A DNA stretch of 64,000 bases from NCBI GenBank assembly GCA_030789695.1, contig CM061138.1, positions 15,324,214 to 15,388,213 of the forward strand. Reading direction: 5' to 3'. The notes under the pieces were generated by a model that made no database searches, was not told the origin of the DNA, and saw nothing but the letters and a program-made list of their open reading frames with translations. Position numbers and translations under genes: made by a program. The stretch is from Scilla litardierei (Eukaryota > Streptophyta > Magnoliopsida > Asparagales > Asparagaceae). Position 1 is the stretch's first letter. Each line of letters opens with the position of its first letter. Of the stretch, positions 31,100 through 42,636 are shown one piece after another.

Positions 31100-31640
31100 T
31101 GTTTCGGGGGTGTTTTCTCACCATAGTTTGGTAGTCTGGAGGTCCGGATGTCGTTGCTGTCACGTCAGACAGAGTCGGCCTTTGGAGTCGGTCGGCTGCG
31201 CGTTCGCTTGATCAGGAAAGTGTGAATCTGTGCTTCGGTATGTCGAGTGGTGGCCTCGGTGAGATGAGAACCTCCTTGATCAGTCGGAAGAACGGGCTCG
31301 GGCACGAGGGCTTTCGGATCCGAGCGATGAGTCGCCGAAGGGAAGCTTCGGTGGTGGTGACGTTTCCTTCGATCTGCAAGATGAAGACTCGTCAGTGGGG
31401 TTAGACATTGGTTCCGACCAATTCCCTCCGATGCAAAAGTCAGATCTGGTCTGAATGATACTCGGTGGGATCGAGTATGGCTCACGGAGATCCCAATACG
31501 CGAGTCCTCGGGCCGAGCTTTGGAGGAGAATGTATATGGTGGAAGAAGGTGTGTGAGTTTGTATGAGATACATCCATTGTAGATCCCCGAGATCCCCCCT
31601 TTTGAGGTGATGCCTCTCCCCTCTTCATATAGGAGGTCAT
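31100..31640 (-). repeat. Truncated LTR of the rearranged gypsy element
   Basis: Begins TGTTTCGGGGGTGTTTTCTC and follows the LTR at 36719 through 'gatgcaaaagtcag', 'gggatcgagtatgg' and 'acgcgagtcctcgggccgag' (31492-31511). It stops near 31640, where plus-strand gag sequence begins. The rest of the LTR and the polypurine tract are missing. Confidence 0.8.
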
Positions 31641-32088
31641 GGAGATACAAGTGGCCGATGACGCCCTCCTGTACCGAGCCTTCTAGACAACCCTATGAAA
31701 AGTTGGAAAGGAGTGGTACAATGGACTTCCTAACCGATCTATTTGGTCGTTCAAGAGAATAGCCCAAACTTTCTGCTAGTGATTCATAGCAGGAAGAAGG
31801 AGGAGGTAGAAATAGGACCACATCTTCACCCTGGTCCAGAGAGAAAGAAAGACGTTGAGGAGCTTTCTGAAACGCTTTAATTTAGAAAGGCTGAACATCG
31901 AGAGCTGCAATAACGAGGTGACCATCACTGCACTCAAGAAGGGGATCTGATGTGATGATATACTTAAGTCTTTCCATCATAAGATGCCATGAAACTTGGA
32001 TCGGCTCCTTACCAGGGCAGAGCGGTATATGATGGCAGAGGAGGCGTTGGCCGCCCATGACATGGGCACCTCCAGACGCCCCAACTGA
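31641..32088 (+). pseudogene. Gypsy gag fragment in inverted orientation
   Basis: Plus-strand reading, with stops and a frame change: ADDALLYRAF, KEWYNGLPNRSIWSFKRIAQ, FKRFN-type and LNIESCNNEVTITALKKGI, then ERYMMAEEALAAHDMGTSRR. The same gag core is found on the minus strand at 35495-35889 (DDALLYRGFYTTL, LNIESCPELVTMTALKKGL). The two pieces therefore face each other across the array, an inverted arrangement not expected in a simple insertion. Confidence 0.85.
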
Positions 32089-32107
32089 AACAAAGAAAGA
32101 AGTTGCC

Positions 32108-32705
32108 CCAACCTTATGGTCAATATGTGGTCGGCCTGCTGGGGGAGTTGCCCCAAGCCTTACGGTCGACGGGTCGATCGGCCAGCTGGGAGAGCTACCC
32201 CAGTCTTATGGTCGATCGAATGATCGACCTACTGGAAGAGTTGCCCCAGCCTTATGGTTGATATGAGGGGTCGGCCTGCTAGGGGAGTTGCCCCCAACCT
32301 TACAGTCGACGAGTCGATCGGCCAGCTGGGGGAGCTACCTCCAGTTATACGGTCGATCGAATGATCGGCCTGCTGAGGGAGTTGCCCCCAGCCTTACGAT
32401 CGAGATGTGACCGGCCCAGCCTACTAAGAGAGTTACCTCGGCCTTATGGTCGACGGGTCGATCGGCCAGCTGAGGAAGCCACCCCAGTCTTATGGTCGAT
32501 CGAATGATCGGCCTATTAGGGGAGCTGCCTCCAGCCTTACGGCTGATCGTAAGGTACGATCGGTCCTGCTAGGGGAGTTGTCTTTAGCCTTACAAAGGAT
32601 CGAGAGCTCGATCGGTCCTGCTGGGGGAGTTGCCCCCAGCCTTACGGTCGATCGAATCGGTCCTGCTGGGTGAGTTGCTCCCAGCCTTACGACCGATCGA
32701 GAGTC
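32108..32705. repeat. Gypsy internal tandem array, left part
   Basis: About ten units of roughly 52-60 bp built on 'ggtcctgctgggggagttgc' and 'ccccagccttacggtcgatc'. Sequence and period are homologous to the array at 5724-6346 (shared core gggagttgcccc ... cttacggccga) in the same strand sense. It is interrupted by the solo LTR at 32711 and continues at 34453. Confidence 0.88.
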
Positions 32706-32710
32706 CATCG

Positions 32711-34452
32711 TGTTGTGATATGATTCCCTGGATTTGGTTTTGGATGATGAGCAAACATAAATAATGTATACTAACTTATTTGTGAGCGCAGTTATGGAGA
32801 TCGTCGCCAAAATACCACGTACATCAAAAGCGACGTCTCAAGACTTCTCAATACGCGTGATCGTGTGCCTGGAGCTTCGTTGAAGCTCAAGGAGCAATAT
32901 TGAAGTCAAGAGTAATGAAGATTGAAGCTTTGAAGACGGCTCGTAAGGTTTATTTTATAGTCTTCTAGCTTCATAGATTAGAATGTTAAGCTTTGAGTAG
33001 GACTTACTTTATAATCTTCATTTCGCTCATATCTTAGAGCTAGGATTATCATAGAAGCCATTAGAAACATTCCTGAAGCCTATCGCTTCTTCCCTCGGCT
33101 TCTTGTGCATGTTAGTTGGTTCAAGAAGAGTCACCAACCGACTAGATGACGATCTAGTCGGTCGGCAACTCTACTTAAACCGACTAGTTTGCCTTCTCTA
33201 ATTCAGCTCTTTCTATGACTACAGTTAGTCGGTCAAAGAAGAGTCACCGACCGACTAGATGACGATTTAGTCGGTCAGTAATCCTTCTTTGACCGACTAG
33301 TTGTGTACAGTCATTTTCTGCCTGAGCTACTGTTTCGAGTTAGTCGGTCAAAGAATGTTTACCGACCGACTAGTTGAGAAACTAGTCGGTCAGCATTTGT
33401 TCTTAAACCGACTAAGTCATCTTGAAGTCAACCTATTCTATTTCGACGTTAGTCGGTCAAAGATCATTCACCGACCGACTAGTTGTGAAACTAGTCGGTC
33501 GGCAAGTCTTCTTAGACCGACTAGTTGTCTTTGCCTGTACTACGACTTCTTGGCTGTTCTTCCATTAGTCGGTCTACATTGATTGACCGACCGACTAGTT
33601 GATGAACTAGTCGGTCGGTGGTTGTTCTTTGACCGACTAGTTGGGGTCAGAAAAGAGCCGTTGGAGTTTCTCTTCAAACGTTTTTCTCTCTCTCTCTCCT
33701 CTATCCTATATATAGTTGGAGGGGCTCTTTCATAAGATCCAAGGCTGCCATTTTAGTGATTTGGAGAAATCTAAGAGAAGCTATTCAACTCCTTTCTAAA
33801 GCTTTCTCTTCCTCACAAGAATCTCTCCTTCAACTCTTTGAGCCATTTCCTCAAGAGAGATTCTCTCCATTGTGAGCCTTCCAAGCCAATAGCTTGATCC
33901 AAAGTCACCATCCTCCATCCTTGTCTTAGATCACTGATCTTATTGGTGGAGATTCGGTTTGGTGACATTCTCTTCTCAAAATCCATCATTGCCCTAATTT
34001 GGTAAGATTTACTCAAGGCATAGGATTTTGTACGGTAAGAGTTTATTTCATTTACTTTCATTTTGTAAGTGTTTATCTCTCGGTTGTGAGAGTTGTGTTT
34101 GTGATCCCGGTTTGTGGGAGTCACAAATTACTTTGTGTATGATTTGACTTGGTGAAGGTTCTTCACAAGTATTTCATAGTGGAAATCTTGAGTTAGGGTT
34201 GCTAACTCAAGTATCCGGAGGGGATCCGGGTGGTTGGGACGTAGGATCACCGGGAACAAGTCGGGGAGACTTGGGTGGATCCGAACCCAGTAATATTGTT
34301 TGTTTGCGTATGTTTTAATTCTTGTTGATAGTTGTTTAAATCCGCATTGTCGTTTGTTTCTTGCACAATAATTAGGAATAACTATCTTGATTATTTTAAG
34401 TACTATTCACCCCCCTCTAGTACGTGTGCAGTAGCTACCACAGGGCACTACA
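32711..34452 (+). mobile_element. Solo LTR of a SIRE/Angela-type copia element (1742 bp)
   Basis: TGTTGTGATATG at the left, GGGCACTACA at the right, flanked by CATCG at 32706-32710 and 34453-34457. The array on both sides is otherwise continuous. It has the typical start 'gatgagcaaacata' and end 'cacccccctctagtac'. There is no internal region, as expected after recombination between two LTRs. It carries the accgactag arrays annotated next. Confidence 0.92.
33118..33650. repeat. Array of accgactag/ctagtcggt hairpins within the solo LTR
   Basis: Five units spaced about 110 bp. Each has 'accgaccgactag', a short loop and 'ctagtcggtc', followed about 15 bp later by another gaccgactag. Every unit can fold into a hairpin with an 11-13-bp stem. 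Different spacers separate the hairpins. Other LTRs of this family here carry gtcgactag motifs at the same place. Confidence 0.85.
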
Positions 34453-34870
34453 CATCGGTCCTACTGGGGGAGTTGCTCCTAGCCTTACGGCCGATCGAGC
34501 GTTGGATCGGTCCTGCTGGTAGAGTTGCCCCAGCCGTACAGCATATCGAGAGTTCGATCGGTCCTGCTGGGGAGTTGTCCCCAACCTTATGACCGATCGA
34601 TAGTTCCACTTGGTCCTTCTGAGGGAGTCACCCCCAGCCTTACGGCCGATTGAGAGTTGGATCGGTCATACTAGGGGAGTCGCCCCAGTCTTACGATCGA
34701 TCGAGAGTTGGTTCGGTCCTGCTGAGGGAGTTGCCTCCAGCCTTACGGTCGATCGAGAGTTGGATCGCTCCTGCTGGAGGAGTTGTCCATGCCCTACGGC
34801 CGATCGAGGGCTCGTCGGTCTTGCTGGGGAATTGCCCCAGTGGTCTCGGCGTCGGATCCGATAGGCGATT
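34453..34870. repeat. Gypsy internal tandem array, right part
   Basis: Continuation of the array at 32108-32705 after the solo LTR; about seven units ending near 34870. Apparent plus and minus open frames here (for example 34610-34864) come from the repetition. Confidence 0.88.
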
Positions 34871-35039
34871 ACCAAATCTTGAAGGACGCGTAGTTTTGAG
34901 CAAGAACTCAAGTTCGTGTCTTTATTTTAGTAAAAGAAAAACTGGGGTATATTTAAAATTGAAATGCGCGAAGCAGGGAAGATATGGGTGGGCAAGTCGT
35001 TTGCCCAGAGCCGTGAGATGCGATCGATCAGCTGAATCC

Positions 35040-36663
35040 TTATTCAATTATGCGTACGTGTGTGTTCATGACGTTCACCTTCTTCCCCTTATCTGCTTGC
35101 CTCGATGTGCTCTCTCCGGAGCCTGCTTTCGAAGCATCGACGAAGTTCTTCAAATATCCTCGGCTAATCTGTTGGTCGATGTCCTTTAGGTGCCAACAGT
35201 CGTTGGTGTCGTTGCCGTTATCCTTGTGATATTTGCAGTACCTCTCTTCGTCTTTTTGTCCCTCTTCATCCTCGGGGGAGGCTTGTTGATGTGGCCCTCT
35301 TTTTAGGCCTATGTCAGGATGACGTCCTGGGTTGCGTTTAGCCTGGCGGATGCTGTTTCCCCTCTGCGCGGCTTCCCTCTGGGCCTCCTCTCCTACTTGT
35401 GGTCCTCCAGCTTGCGGCGTTTGCCTTCGTCGCGTTTCGAACTCCTTCTGGCCCCCGTGGGAGAGCCCCTTTCTCCGCGGCCAAAGCTTCCTCTTCAGCA
35501 TGAATTGCTCTGTCCGAGACAGGACCTGGACGAGGCCCTTGTGGGGTCTTGATTGAGCAAATTCTTCAGGTCTCTATGTCGGAGACCTTTCTTCAGGGCT
35601 GTCATGGTGACCAGTTCGGGGCAACTCTCGATGTTTAGTTTCTGGGCACTGAAGCGCTTCATGTAACCCCTCAGAGTCTCGCCCGGCCTCTGGATTATGT
35701 TGAACAGGAGGCCCGAGCCTGGCTTCCTTCGTCGTCCGACCATGAACTGTTGGCATAACTTTTGGGACAATCCCAGAAGTTGTCGATGGATTGGTCGAGG
35801 AGGCTGTTATACCACTCCCTGGCGGATTTCTTGAGGGTGGTATAGAAGCCCCGGTAGAGCAGGGCGTCGTCGGCCCCTTGGAACCTCATGTCTCCCTGGT
35901 CTCCTAGGGGTCCCCCGTGCCATCGTACTTCTCGAAGGTTGGTACTTTGAACCTGGAGGGTACACGTGCATCAGTGATACTCCTCATCAATGGGCATCGG
36001 TCGTCCGCTGAGGCTCCCAAGTCGATCTGACCCAGTGGCGCTTCTCCTCGGTGCTCAGATGGCTTTGGCAGATCCGCGAAAACGTGCGAGGGGCCTCCTC
36101 CGCGACCCTCTCGGTTGGGGATCGGCGTTGGTCATCGGGCGTGCTCCCTGTGGCGGCGATCTTTGCGACTCCTGATCCTCTTTCGGTGCGGGCTTCTGCT
36201 CTGCCCCCGATGCTCCTCTGCAGTCGTGCGTTTGGATGATTGCCGTTCGGTTGAGCTGGGTCGCTTGGACGAGGCTGTAATTGATTTATCCCTTGTCCAT
36301 TCGGTTCTCCCCCTCCCTCACCCTGAAGAGAGGTGGGGATAAACGATCGCTCCCAGTTCAGGCCCTCACCGTCGCAGTCCGTGACTATGACTGAGCGCTA
36401 CGGAGTGCGTGCCCCCGAGTGGTCGGAGAACCATGTCTGGTTTCCTCCCAAGGGGTATTGCTGGCCCGCGAGATGCTGAATGGCTTCCGATAGGGCTCGG
36501 AAGTTAGTGTTCATCTCCTGGGTGAGATGGTCAAGTTGTTCGTGGGTTACCGAGCGCGAGTCGTCGATTTCCCTCCGGGAGCAGTCTCGGTTTCGTGTTG
36601 GACGTAGCTGCCCTCCTCCGGGATGGTCGGCATTCGGGCCACTCCGTCGTTATGCTGCTCCAT
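35040..36663 (-). pseudogene. Gypsy gag of the rearranged element, frameshifted
   Basis: Minus start at 36663 (MEQHNDGVARMPTIPEEGSY), 36 nt downstream of the primer site. The N-terminal part soon meets stops. The capsid core is spread over two frames (35889-35695 and 35770-35495: DDALLYRGFYTTLKKSAREW, RPGETLRGYMKRFSAQKLNI). The C-terminal part (35501-35040) holds a zinc knuckle YCKYHKDNGNDTNDCWHLKD and a basic, Gln-rich linker. This is the gag layout of Tat-group gypsy elements. At least three lesions are present. No pol follows it leftward; the array comes next. Confidence 0.88.
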
Positions 36664-36698
36664 ATTGGTTACAATCGATGATGTGGGAGATGATCTCT

Positions 36699-36716
36699 TT
36701 CCCATAGACGGCGCCA
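36699..36716 (-). other. Primer-binding site of the rearranged gypsy element
   Basis: Minus-strand TGGCGCCGTCTATGGGAA, 2 bp from the LTR border at 36719. It differs by one base from the site at 10089-10106, showing the relation of the two gypsy elements. Confidence 0.85.
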
Positions 36717-36718
36717 GA

Positions 36719-37474
36719 TATTTCGGGGTGTTTTCTCACCACTGATTGATATGTTGAATCTGGGGGGTCATCGCGGTCACGTGGGACGCGTGCGGCCTCT
36801 GGGGTCGATTGTCCGAGCGTTTGCTGGGGTAGAAACACGCGGATCCATGCATCGATATGTCGAAGGGTAGCTTCGGCAGAACGACGGCTTCCTAGGGCGA
36901 TTGGTCGGTCGGGCCTGGGGCTTGTCGAGCATTCAGACCCGTGCGATGGAGTGCCGAAAGGGTTGCTTCGACTGGTTGGCGGATCTTTGGATATGCACAG
37001 ACGAGAGAGCTCGTCAGGGGGTTGGACCTTGGTTTCGACCAAGTCTCCTCTGATGCCTAAGTCAGCACTTGTTTGAAGGATGCTTGGTGGGATCGAGTAT
37101 GGTTCACGGAACGACCAATACACGAGTCCTCGGGCCGAGATATGAAGGAGAAATATAAGGTGGAAGAAAAGGTCTCGAGAGGTGGAGTACTTGAGATCTG
37201 AGTATTCAGGAATCAATCCATTGGCGTTTCGTCTTTCTAGCCTTTTATATGGGTTTGCATGTCAATGCCTTTATGGCATCCTGCCATCTCGCCCTTCATG
37301 CCCGCCTGGTTTGATGTTCTCTTCAAGTGGTATGAAGGCGGTCGTGATGGTGCATTGACTGGTGTTCAAGGCGGGTGCGATCTGGTGAGCGGTCTCCTCA
37401 GTCATGGAGGGTCGGTAGTTTCCCCGATGGTGGCTTTGGACCGTCGCAATTCGATGCTCGCGGGGCCTTCAAGT
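36719..37474 (-). repeat. LTR of the rearranged gypsy element, inner part
   Basis: Starts TATTTCGGGGTG (TG changed to TA) next to the primer site. The outer part of the same LTR is 42543-42602, separated by the inserted copia element C. The TSD of that insertion (caagt) is the junction. Homologous to 31100-31640. Confidence 0.8.
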
Positions 37475-38225
37475 TGTTGGAATTAATGGCTCTTTTAGCC
37501 ATTTGTTCACTCCCATTTTTTCCTTTTGTTTATTGTCCCACATTGCTGGAGCAATATGCCTTAGAGGTGTTTATTAAGGGAGTTGTAGAGACTTGGGGTG
37601 TGCCCCAAGGGGTACGACTCTTTTGTGAACGGGCGAGGACGCACACAACCACCACACACGCGTGCGCTCGTCTCACCTCGCCGCGCCGTGCCGCGCCGTG
37701 TTGTGCGCGCGCATTCCTTTTTTGGATGGCGCGACTTTCCTTTTGTGGCCCCATGCAGATTTATTACGTTAGTTGGCTTTGATTGAGCCATTAACTTTCC
37801 ATGTTTATTGCGTCCATTAAATCTGTTGTTTATTACGTGTTAATGAAGACGTTTTGCATTCCATTCATAGTAGCTCTTTATTACGCGACCCTTTGAAATT
37901 CTGTAACAGTTTTTGTTATCTCATATAAATTTACATGGCCTCATTCTTGATAGAATGACGATGTATTTTTTCCTCTCTTGATCTCCCACTTCTGGGTACC
38001 GATGTGTAATCTCCAAAGCTTCTGGCCACGAGTGGAAGCGTTCAGGGGCTGCTGTGTTAACTTTGGGGAGCAACTGGCAATTCCGATTACCACCGAGGTC
38101 GGGCCGTAATTGTTTTCAAGGCAGTGGTCATTCCACGGCACAGCATTTCATTCCTGATAAGTTCTCTCTACCTTCGATCTTTCTACGCTTGAGCCATAGT
38201 CAATTCCAATATTTTATAAATTACA
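37475..38225 (+). repeat. 5' LTR of copia element C
   Basis: TGTTGGAATTAATGGCTC to TATAAATTACA. It matches 41783-42537 throughout, including the 'gggcgaggacgcacacaacc' and 'cctcatataaatttac' segments. Frames inside it are not genes. Confidence 0.92.
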
Positions 38226-39127
38226 ATTTGAAAACAATTATTCTGTTATTATACTATGGCTATCATGCAAACAAATCCATTCCTTGTGCTTATTGGATAT
38301 TATTGGATTAAACCTAGGAGTACATTTTACGTTTAATCTTTGTATGATCTGCTGTGTACGTATGATGTTTTGGTCGTTTGTTTATAACCACGCCTCAACA
38401 TAATTGGATGGGAGATGATGATCTCCATAGGTTTATTGGCTGTTGCGGGGTACTGTTTATAACCCAATGCATTTGTCGCTTGATTTGACATTTTGTTGTC
38501 TGGTTTATGAGATACAAAGAGGGATTTTGGCAAGCAAGAACATGAATCCATTTGGTCACTCGTTATATTGAAATCAGGATTTCTTTGTGATATGAGCCAG
38601 AATAGCTGTTTCTATTGTTATAATTGGTAGATTTGCAATGGCATAGTTACAACATGAGTTCAAATTATAACTATTGAATCGGAAACCACTCAAAAAAATC
38701 CAGTAGTTCATAGTCCGGTATTATTAAAGATCATATGATATCATGTGCCATATATCGAGCTATCCTTTCACCTTGAAACTCAATGGAATGTAGCCTAAAA
38801 AGTAGAAGGAACTGAACATGATGATTTAGATATGCAATTCATTGATTCTTAGATACTGTAATCTTAAAATCATATTGTTCCCAACAACATGCAACCAAAT
38901 GGACCCCAGTTGGCATCCAATATGTCTCAGAACATTATTTCTGTTGGATTTCCTTAATTCATGTTTGGTAATTATTAGTTGAGATACATATGAAAGCCAG
39001 TGCAAAGTATGATGTTAAGAATTAAAATGAGTCCATGAAACATTGCAGTCACATGAAATATATTAGTAATACAAATGCTTATGGGATTGTTGCTCCAAAA
39101 TCTTTTTTTCCCTTTTCAGAAATGAAG
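38226..39127 (+). other. Interior of copia C without gag
   Basis: 900 bp of AT-rich sequence where gag and protease should be. No zinc knuckle or capsid motif and no long frame, and no typical primer site after the LTR. Probably a deletion or replacement. Confidence 0.55.
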
Positions 39128-41178
39128 AAGTGATATTCTATTGACTAGAAATGAGGCAGAAGAAATGTTTATTAAATACAATACCGAAGCAGAAACCCAA
39201 CTTGATAAGAATAGCAAGAGAGTTAGGCCTAACAGATGTGGAGAATATAGTACCAACATCCTAAAAGACTATTGTGATAAGAATGTGATTAGTTTGGTGC
39301 CACTTCTTACCGCATCAAAATGGTATAGATGAACGAATAGACTGTACCTTGAATGAAATGATGATTGCTAGACTTTTGAGTTCAAAGATGTCTGATGACA
39401 TGTGGGAGTAAGCTGTTCTTTTGGCCTATCATATTCTTAACCGTGTACCCATAAACTAGACTAGACACCTTATGAGATGTGAAAAGGTTATATTCCCAAC
39501 CTGATTTTTCTTAAAGTGCGGGGGTGTTTGGCTAAAGTAAGTCTACCCGACTTTAAGAAGTCTAACATTGGACCTAAGACTTATGACAATTTGTTCATAG
39601 CTTATTCTCATTATAGGTGATGAGAGTGTGTCTGCCTTTATGATAGAAGAACCAAAAACCTATGACGAGGCAATAAGATCCATTGATGCTAGCTTTTGGA
39701 AAGAGGCTATTAAAAGCGAACTTGATTCTATTGTATCCAATCAAACTTGGGAATTAGCTGAGTTGTCTAAAGGTAATAAACCTATTAGTAATAAATGGAT
39801 TTTCAAGAAAAAGATGAGACCTGACGGAGCAATAGAAAAATTCAAAGCTAGACTTGTGATTAGGGGTTTTACTCAAAAGAAAGGCTTAGACTATTTCGAT
39901 ACTTATTCTCTTGTGACCAAGATTGCTACAATAAGAAATTTAATTGCCTTAGCTGCAATTCATGAGTTAGTTGTACATCAAATGGGTGTCAAAACAGCCT
40001 TTTTAAATGGTGACTTAGAGGAAGAAAATTATATGTCCCAGCCTGAGGGGTTTGTGATTGTTGGTCAAGAAAATAAGGTATGCAAACTTAGAAAATCTCT
40101 ATATGGTCTAAAGCGAGCACCTAAGCAATGTTATGAGAAGTTTAATCGTACTTTAGTAATGGATGGCTATATTGTGAATACCTTTGGTTCCTGTGTTTAT
40201 TCTAAACTTATTGGATCAGATTGTGTGATTATATGCCTATATGTAGATGACATGTTGATTTTTAGGAACTATCTGGACGTGGTGAAAGATACCAAGAATT
40301 TCTTGTCATCTCAATTTGAGATGAAAGACATAGGAGAAGCAGATGTTATTTTAGGAGTTAGAGTTATTAGAAACTCCAGTGGCATCTACTTGAGTCAATC
40401 TCATTACGTTGAAAAAGTGCTGAAGAAGTTCAATTGTTTTGATGTTGTGCCTGCTAGAACTCCCTATGACCCTAGCATACATCTGAAAAGAAATTTGGGT
40501 GAAAGTGTTTCCCAATCTGAATATGCTAAAATCATAGGAAGTGTGATGTTCCTCGTGAGCTGCACTAGACCTGATATAGCCTATGCAGTTAGTAGGCTAA
40601 GTCGCTATACACATAACCTTAGTAATAAACATTGGAATGCTCTTCATCGTTTGTTAAAATACCTGAAAGGAACTATTGATTGGTGTTTGCATTTTAGCAG
40701 ATTTCCTGTTGTTTTAGAATGATATTGTGATGCAAACTGGGTTTCAGGTAATGATGAAGTAAGTTCAACTAGTGGTTTTGTTTTTTACTTTTGGGTGGAG
40801 GCGCTATTTCATGGAAGTCTTCCAAACAGACATGTATAGCACGATCCACTATGGAATCTGAATTCATTGCTCTTGAGTTGGCAGGGCATGAAGCTGAATG
40901 GTTACAGAACTTGTTAACAGACGTGCCATTGTGGGAAAAAAATCTGCGATAGTGATTCTTAAGCAGCCATTGGAGTTGCTAAAAACAGTGTCTATAACGG
41001 GAAGAAAAGACACATACGCATTAGACACGGTGTGGTTAAACAACTCCTGAAAAATGGAGTAATTTCTTTGGAATATGTGAGTTTTGAAAGAAATCTTGCA
41101 GATCCACTAACCAAAGGATTGCCAAGAAAAGTGGTTCTTGATTCGTCGAGGGGGATGGGGCTAAAGCCCATGAGTTAA
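39128..41178 (+). pseudogene. Copia element C pol remnant (integrase, RT, RNase H)
   Basis: 39150-39600 is decayed integrase (RCGEYSTNILKDYCDKN, later SKMSDDMW and AYHILNRVP-like pieces with stops). 39628-40722 is an open 364-codon RT frame: [82 protein letters not shown] stop at 40720 falls before RNase H (CDANWVSG), which continues with frameshifts to NLADPLTKGL and a TAA at 41176-41178. The RT part alone looks well kept, but no active polyprotein is possible. Confidence 0.9.
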
Positions 41179-41782
41179 GGTTATATGGTTGATACCCAGT
41201 GTGGTCTAACGAAGCCATATGATCCTTAACAAACACTACATTTCCATCCCTATGGCGTGTGATAGTGTTCTTTGAATCCATAGCCAAGTTTGGCGGTGCT
41301 ATTGAGAAGCACTTGATGGATTCACTTTGAGACAAGTCCATAACCAGTTTTGGTGGTGCTATTGAGAAGCACTTGATGGATTTAAGCAGAGGTTAAGCTG
41401 TATGCTCTAATGGTTTCATAACCAGTTTTGGTGGTGCTATGGAGAAGCACTTGATGAACCACCTATTTGGGTGCGAGGGTTTGACCGCCCTCTATGAAAG
41501 ACAATGGCAGTCTTTCTAGAACACTCACGAGACCCAAGGTGTGTTATTGCCTATAGCGCTTGTTATGTATCGCGGAGTTTGCACAATCTCAAGGGAACAA
41601 TATGTGTTGTGGGGGTCTCAACCGAACTCTAATGAGTTCAAAAGCAATTCACTCATTAGAAGGTAAGTTGTTGACTCACTTCACTACGTATCAATTCAAC
41701 CGAAAGATATTGATACTTAAGTATTCATCCCTATTTACCCAGGAACTTTCTCATCTCTTTCTTGAGCCATTAAGTGGGGGAT
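41179..41782 (+). repeat. 3' non-coding part of copia C with three tandem repeats
   Basis: Three copies of 'ccataaccagttttggtggt gctattgagaagcacttgat' at about 41277-41318, 41338-41380 and 41418-41456, with unequal spacers. The rest runs to the polypurine tract without a frame of note. Confidence 0.75.
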
Positions 41783-42537
41783 TGTTGAAATTAATGGCTC
41801 TTTTAGCCATTTGTTCACTCCCATTTTTCCTTTTGTTTTTTTATCCCACATTGCTTGGGCAATATGCATTGGAGGTGTTTATTAATGGAGTTGTAGAGAC
41901 TTGGGGTGTGCCCCAAGGTGTACGACTCTTTTGTGAACGGGCGAGGACGCACACAACCACCACACACGCGCGTGCTCGCCTCGTCGCGCCTCGCCGCACC
42001 GTGTCGTGCCGTGTTGTGTTGTGCGTGCGCATTCCTTTTTTGGATGGCGCGACTTTTCGTTTGTGGCCCTATGCAGATTCATTACGTTAATTGGCTTTGA
42101 TTGAGCCATTAACTTTCCATGTTTATTGCGTCCATTAAATCTGTTGTTTATTACGTGTTAATGAAGACATTTTGCATTCCATTTATTGTAGCTCTTTATT
42201 ACGCGAGAAATTCTGTAACAGTTTTTGTTACCTCATATAAATTTACGTGGCATCATTCTTGATAGAATGACGATGTATTTTTTCCTCTCTTGATCTCCTA
42301 CTTCTGGGTACTATTGTGCAATCTCCAAAGCTTCTGGCCACGAGTGGACGCGTTCAGGGGCTGCTGTGTTAACCTTGGAGAGCAACTGGCAATTCCGATT
42401 ACCATCGAGGTCGGGCCGTAATTGTTTTTAAGGCAGCGGTCATTCCACGGCACATCGTTTCATTTCTGGTAAGTTCTCTCTACCTTCGATCTTTCTACGC
42501 TTGAGCCATAGTCAATTTCGACTTTTTATAAATTACA
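41783..42537 (+). repeat. 3' LTR of copia element C
   Basis: TGTTGAAATTAATGGCTC to TATAAATTACA, directly after the polypurine tract and followed by the CAAGT duplication. Confidence 0.92.
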
Positions 42538-42636
42538 CAAGTTTGTGCCCAACCGCCCTCCGGGCCGTGGGTTTGGCCCGCTCAGTTTTGGGGGTTATAT
42601 CAGGAAGAATTTGATAGCTTGTGTTATTTTCTGCAG

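Larger units (their letters stand above)
37475..42537 (+). mobile_element. Ty1-copia retrotransposon C, internally deleted
   Basis: LTRs 37475-38225 and 41783-42537 (751 and 755 bp, very similar) with CAAGT at 37470-37474 and 42538-42542. The interior (3.56 kb) has decayed integrase, an RT frame and decayed RNase H but no gag. The polypurine tract is attaagtggggga, ending at 41782. It sits inside the LTR of the rearranged gypsy element, so it is younger than that insertion. Confidence 0.93.
31100..42602 (-). mobile_element. Rearranged Tat-like Ty3-gypsy element (nest host)
   Basis: Minus orientation by its primer site (36699-36716) next to an LTR that starts at 36719 and, after removal of an inserted copia element, ends near 42602 (gggggttatatca). 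The left border is a partial LTR of the same family (31100-about 31640). Between them lie an inverted gag piece, a 52-bp-type array split by a solo LTR, and a minus-strand gag. No matching target duplication is found (aatgc left, ggaag right), so the left side has been rebuilt by deletion or inversion. No RT or integrase remains. Confidence 0.75.

Noticed and set aside
33118..33650. Palindromic repeats with unique spacers, CRISPR-like
   Set aside because: Spacing of about 110 bp, position inside a solo LTR with its own duplication, and related arrays in other LTRs make it a retrotransposon feature.
34650..35189. 179-codon plus ORF ending beyond the array
   Set aside because: First half is the tandem array, second half is antisense to gag; composite by chance.
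37530..37791. Minus and plus ORFs in the LTRs of copia C, repeated at 41841-42109
   Set aside because: Both lie entirely in LTRs and differ by frameshifts between the two copies.
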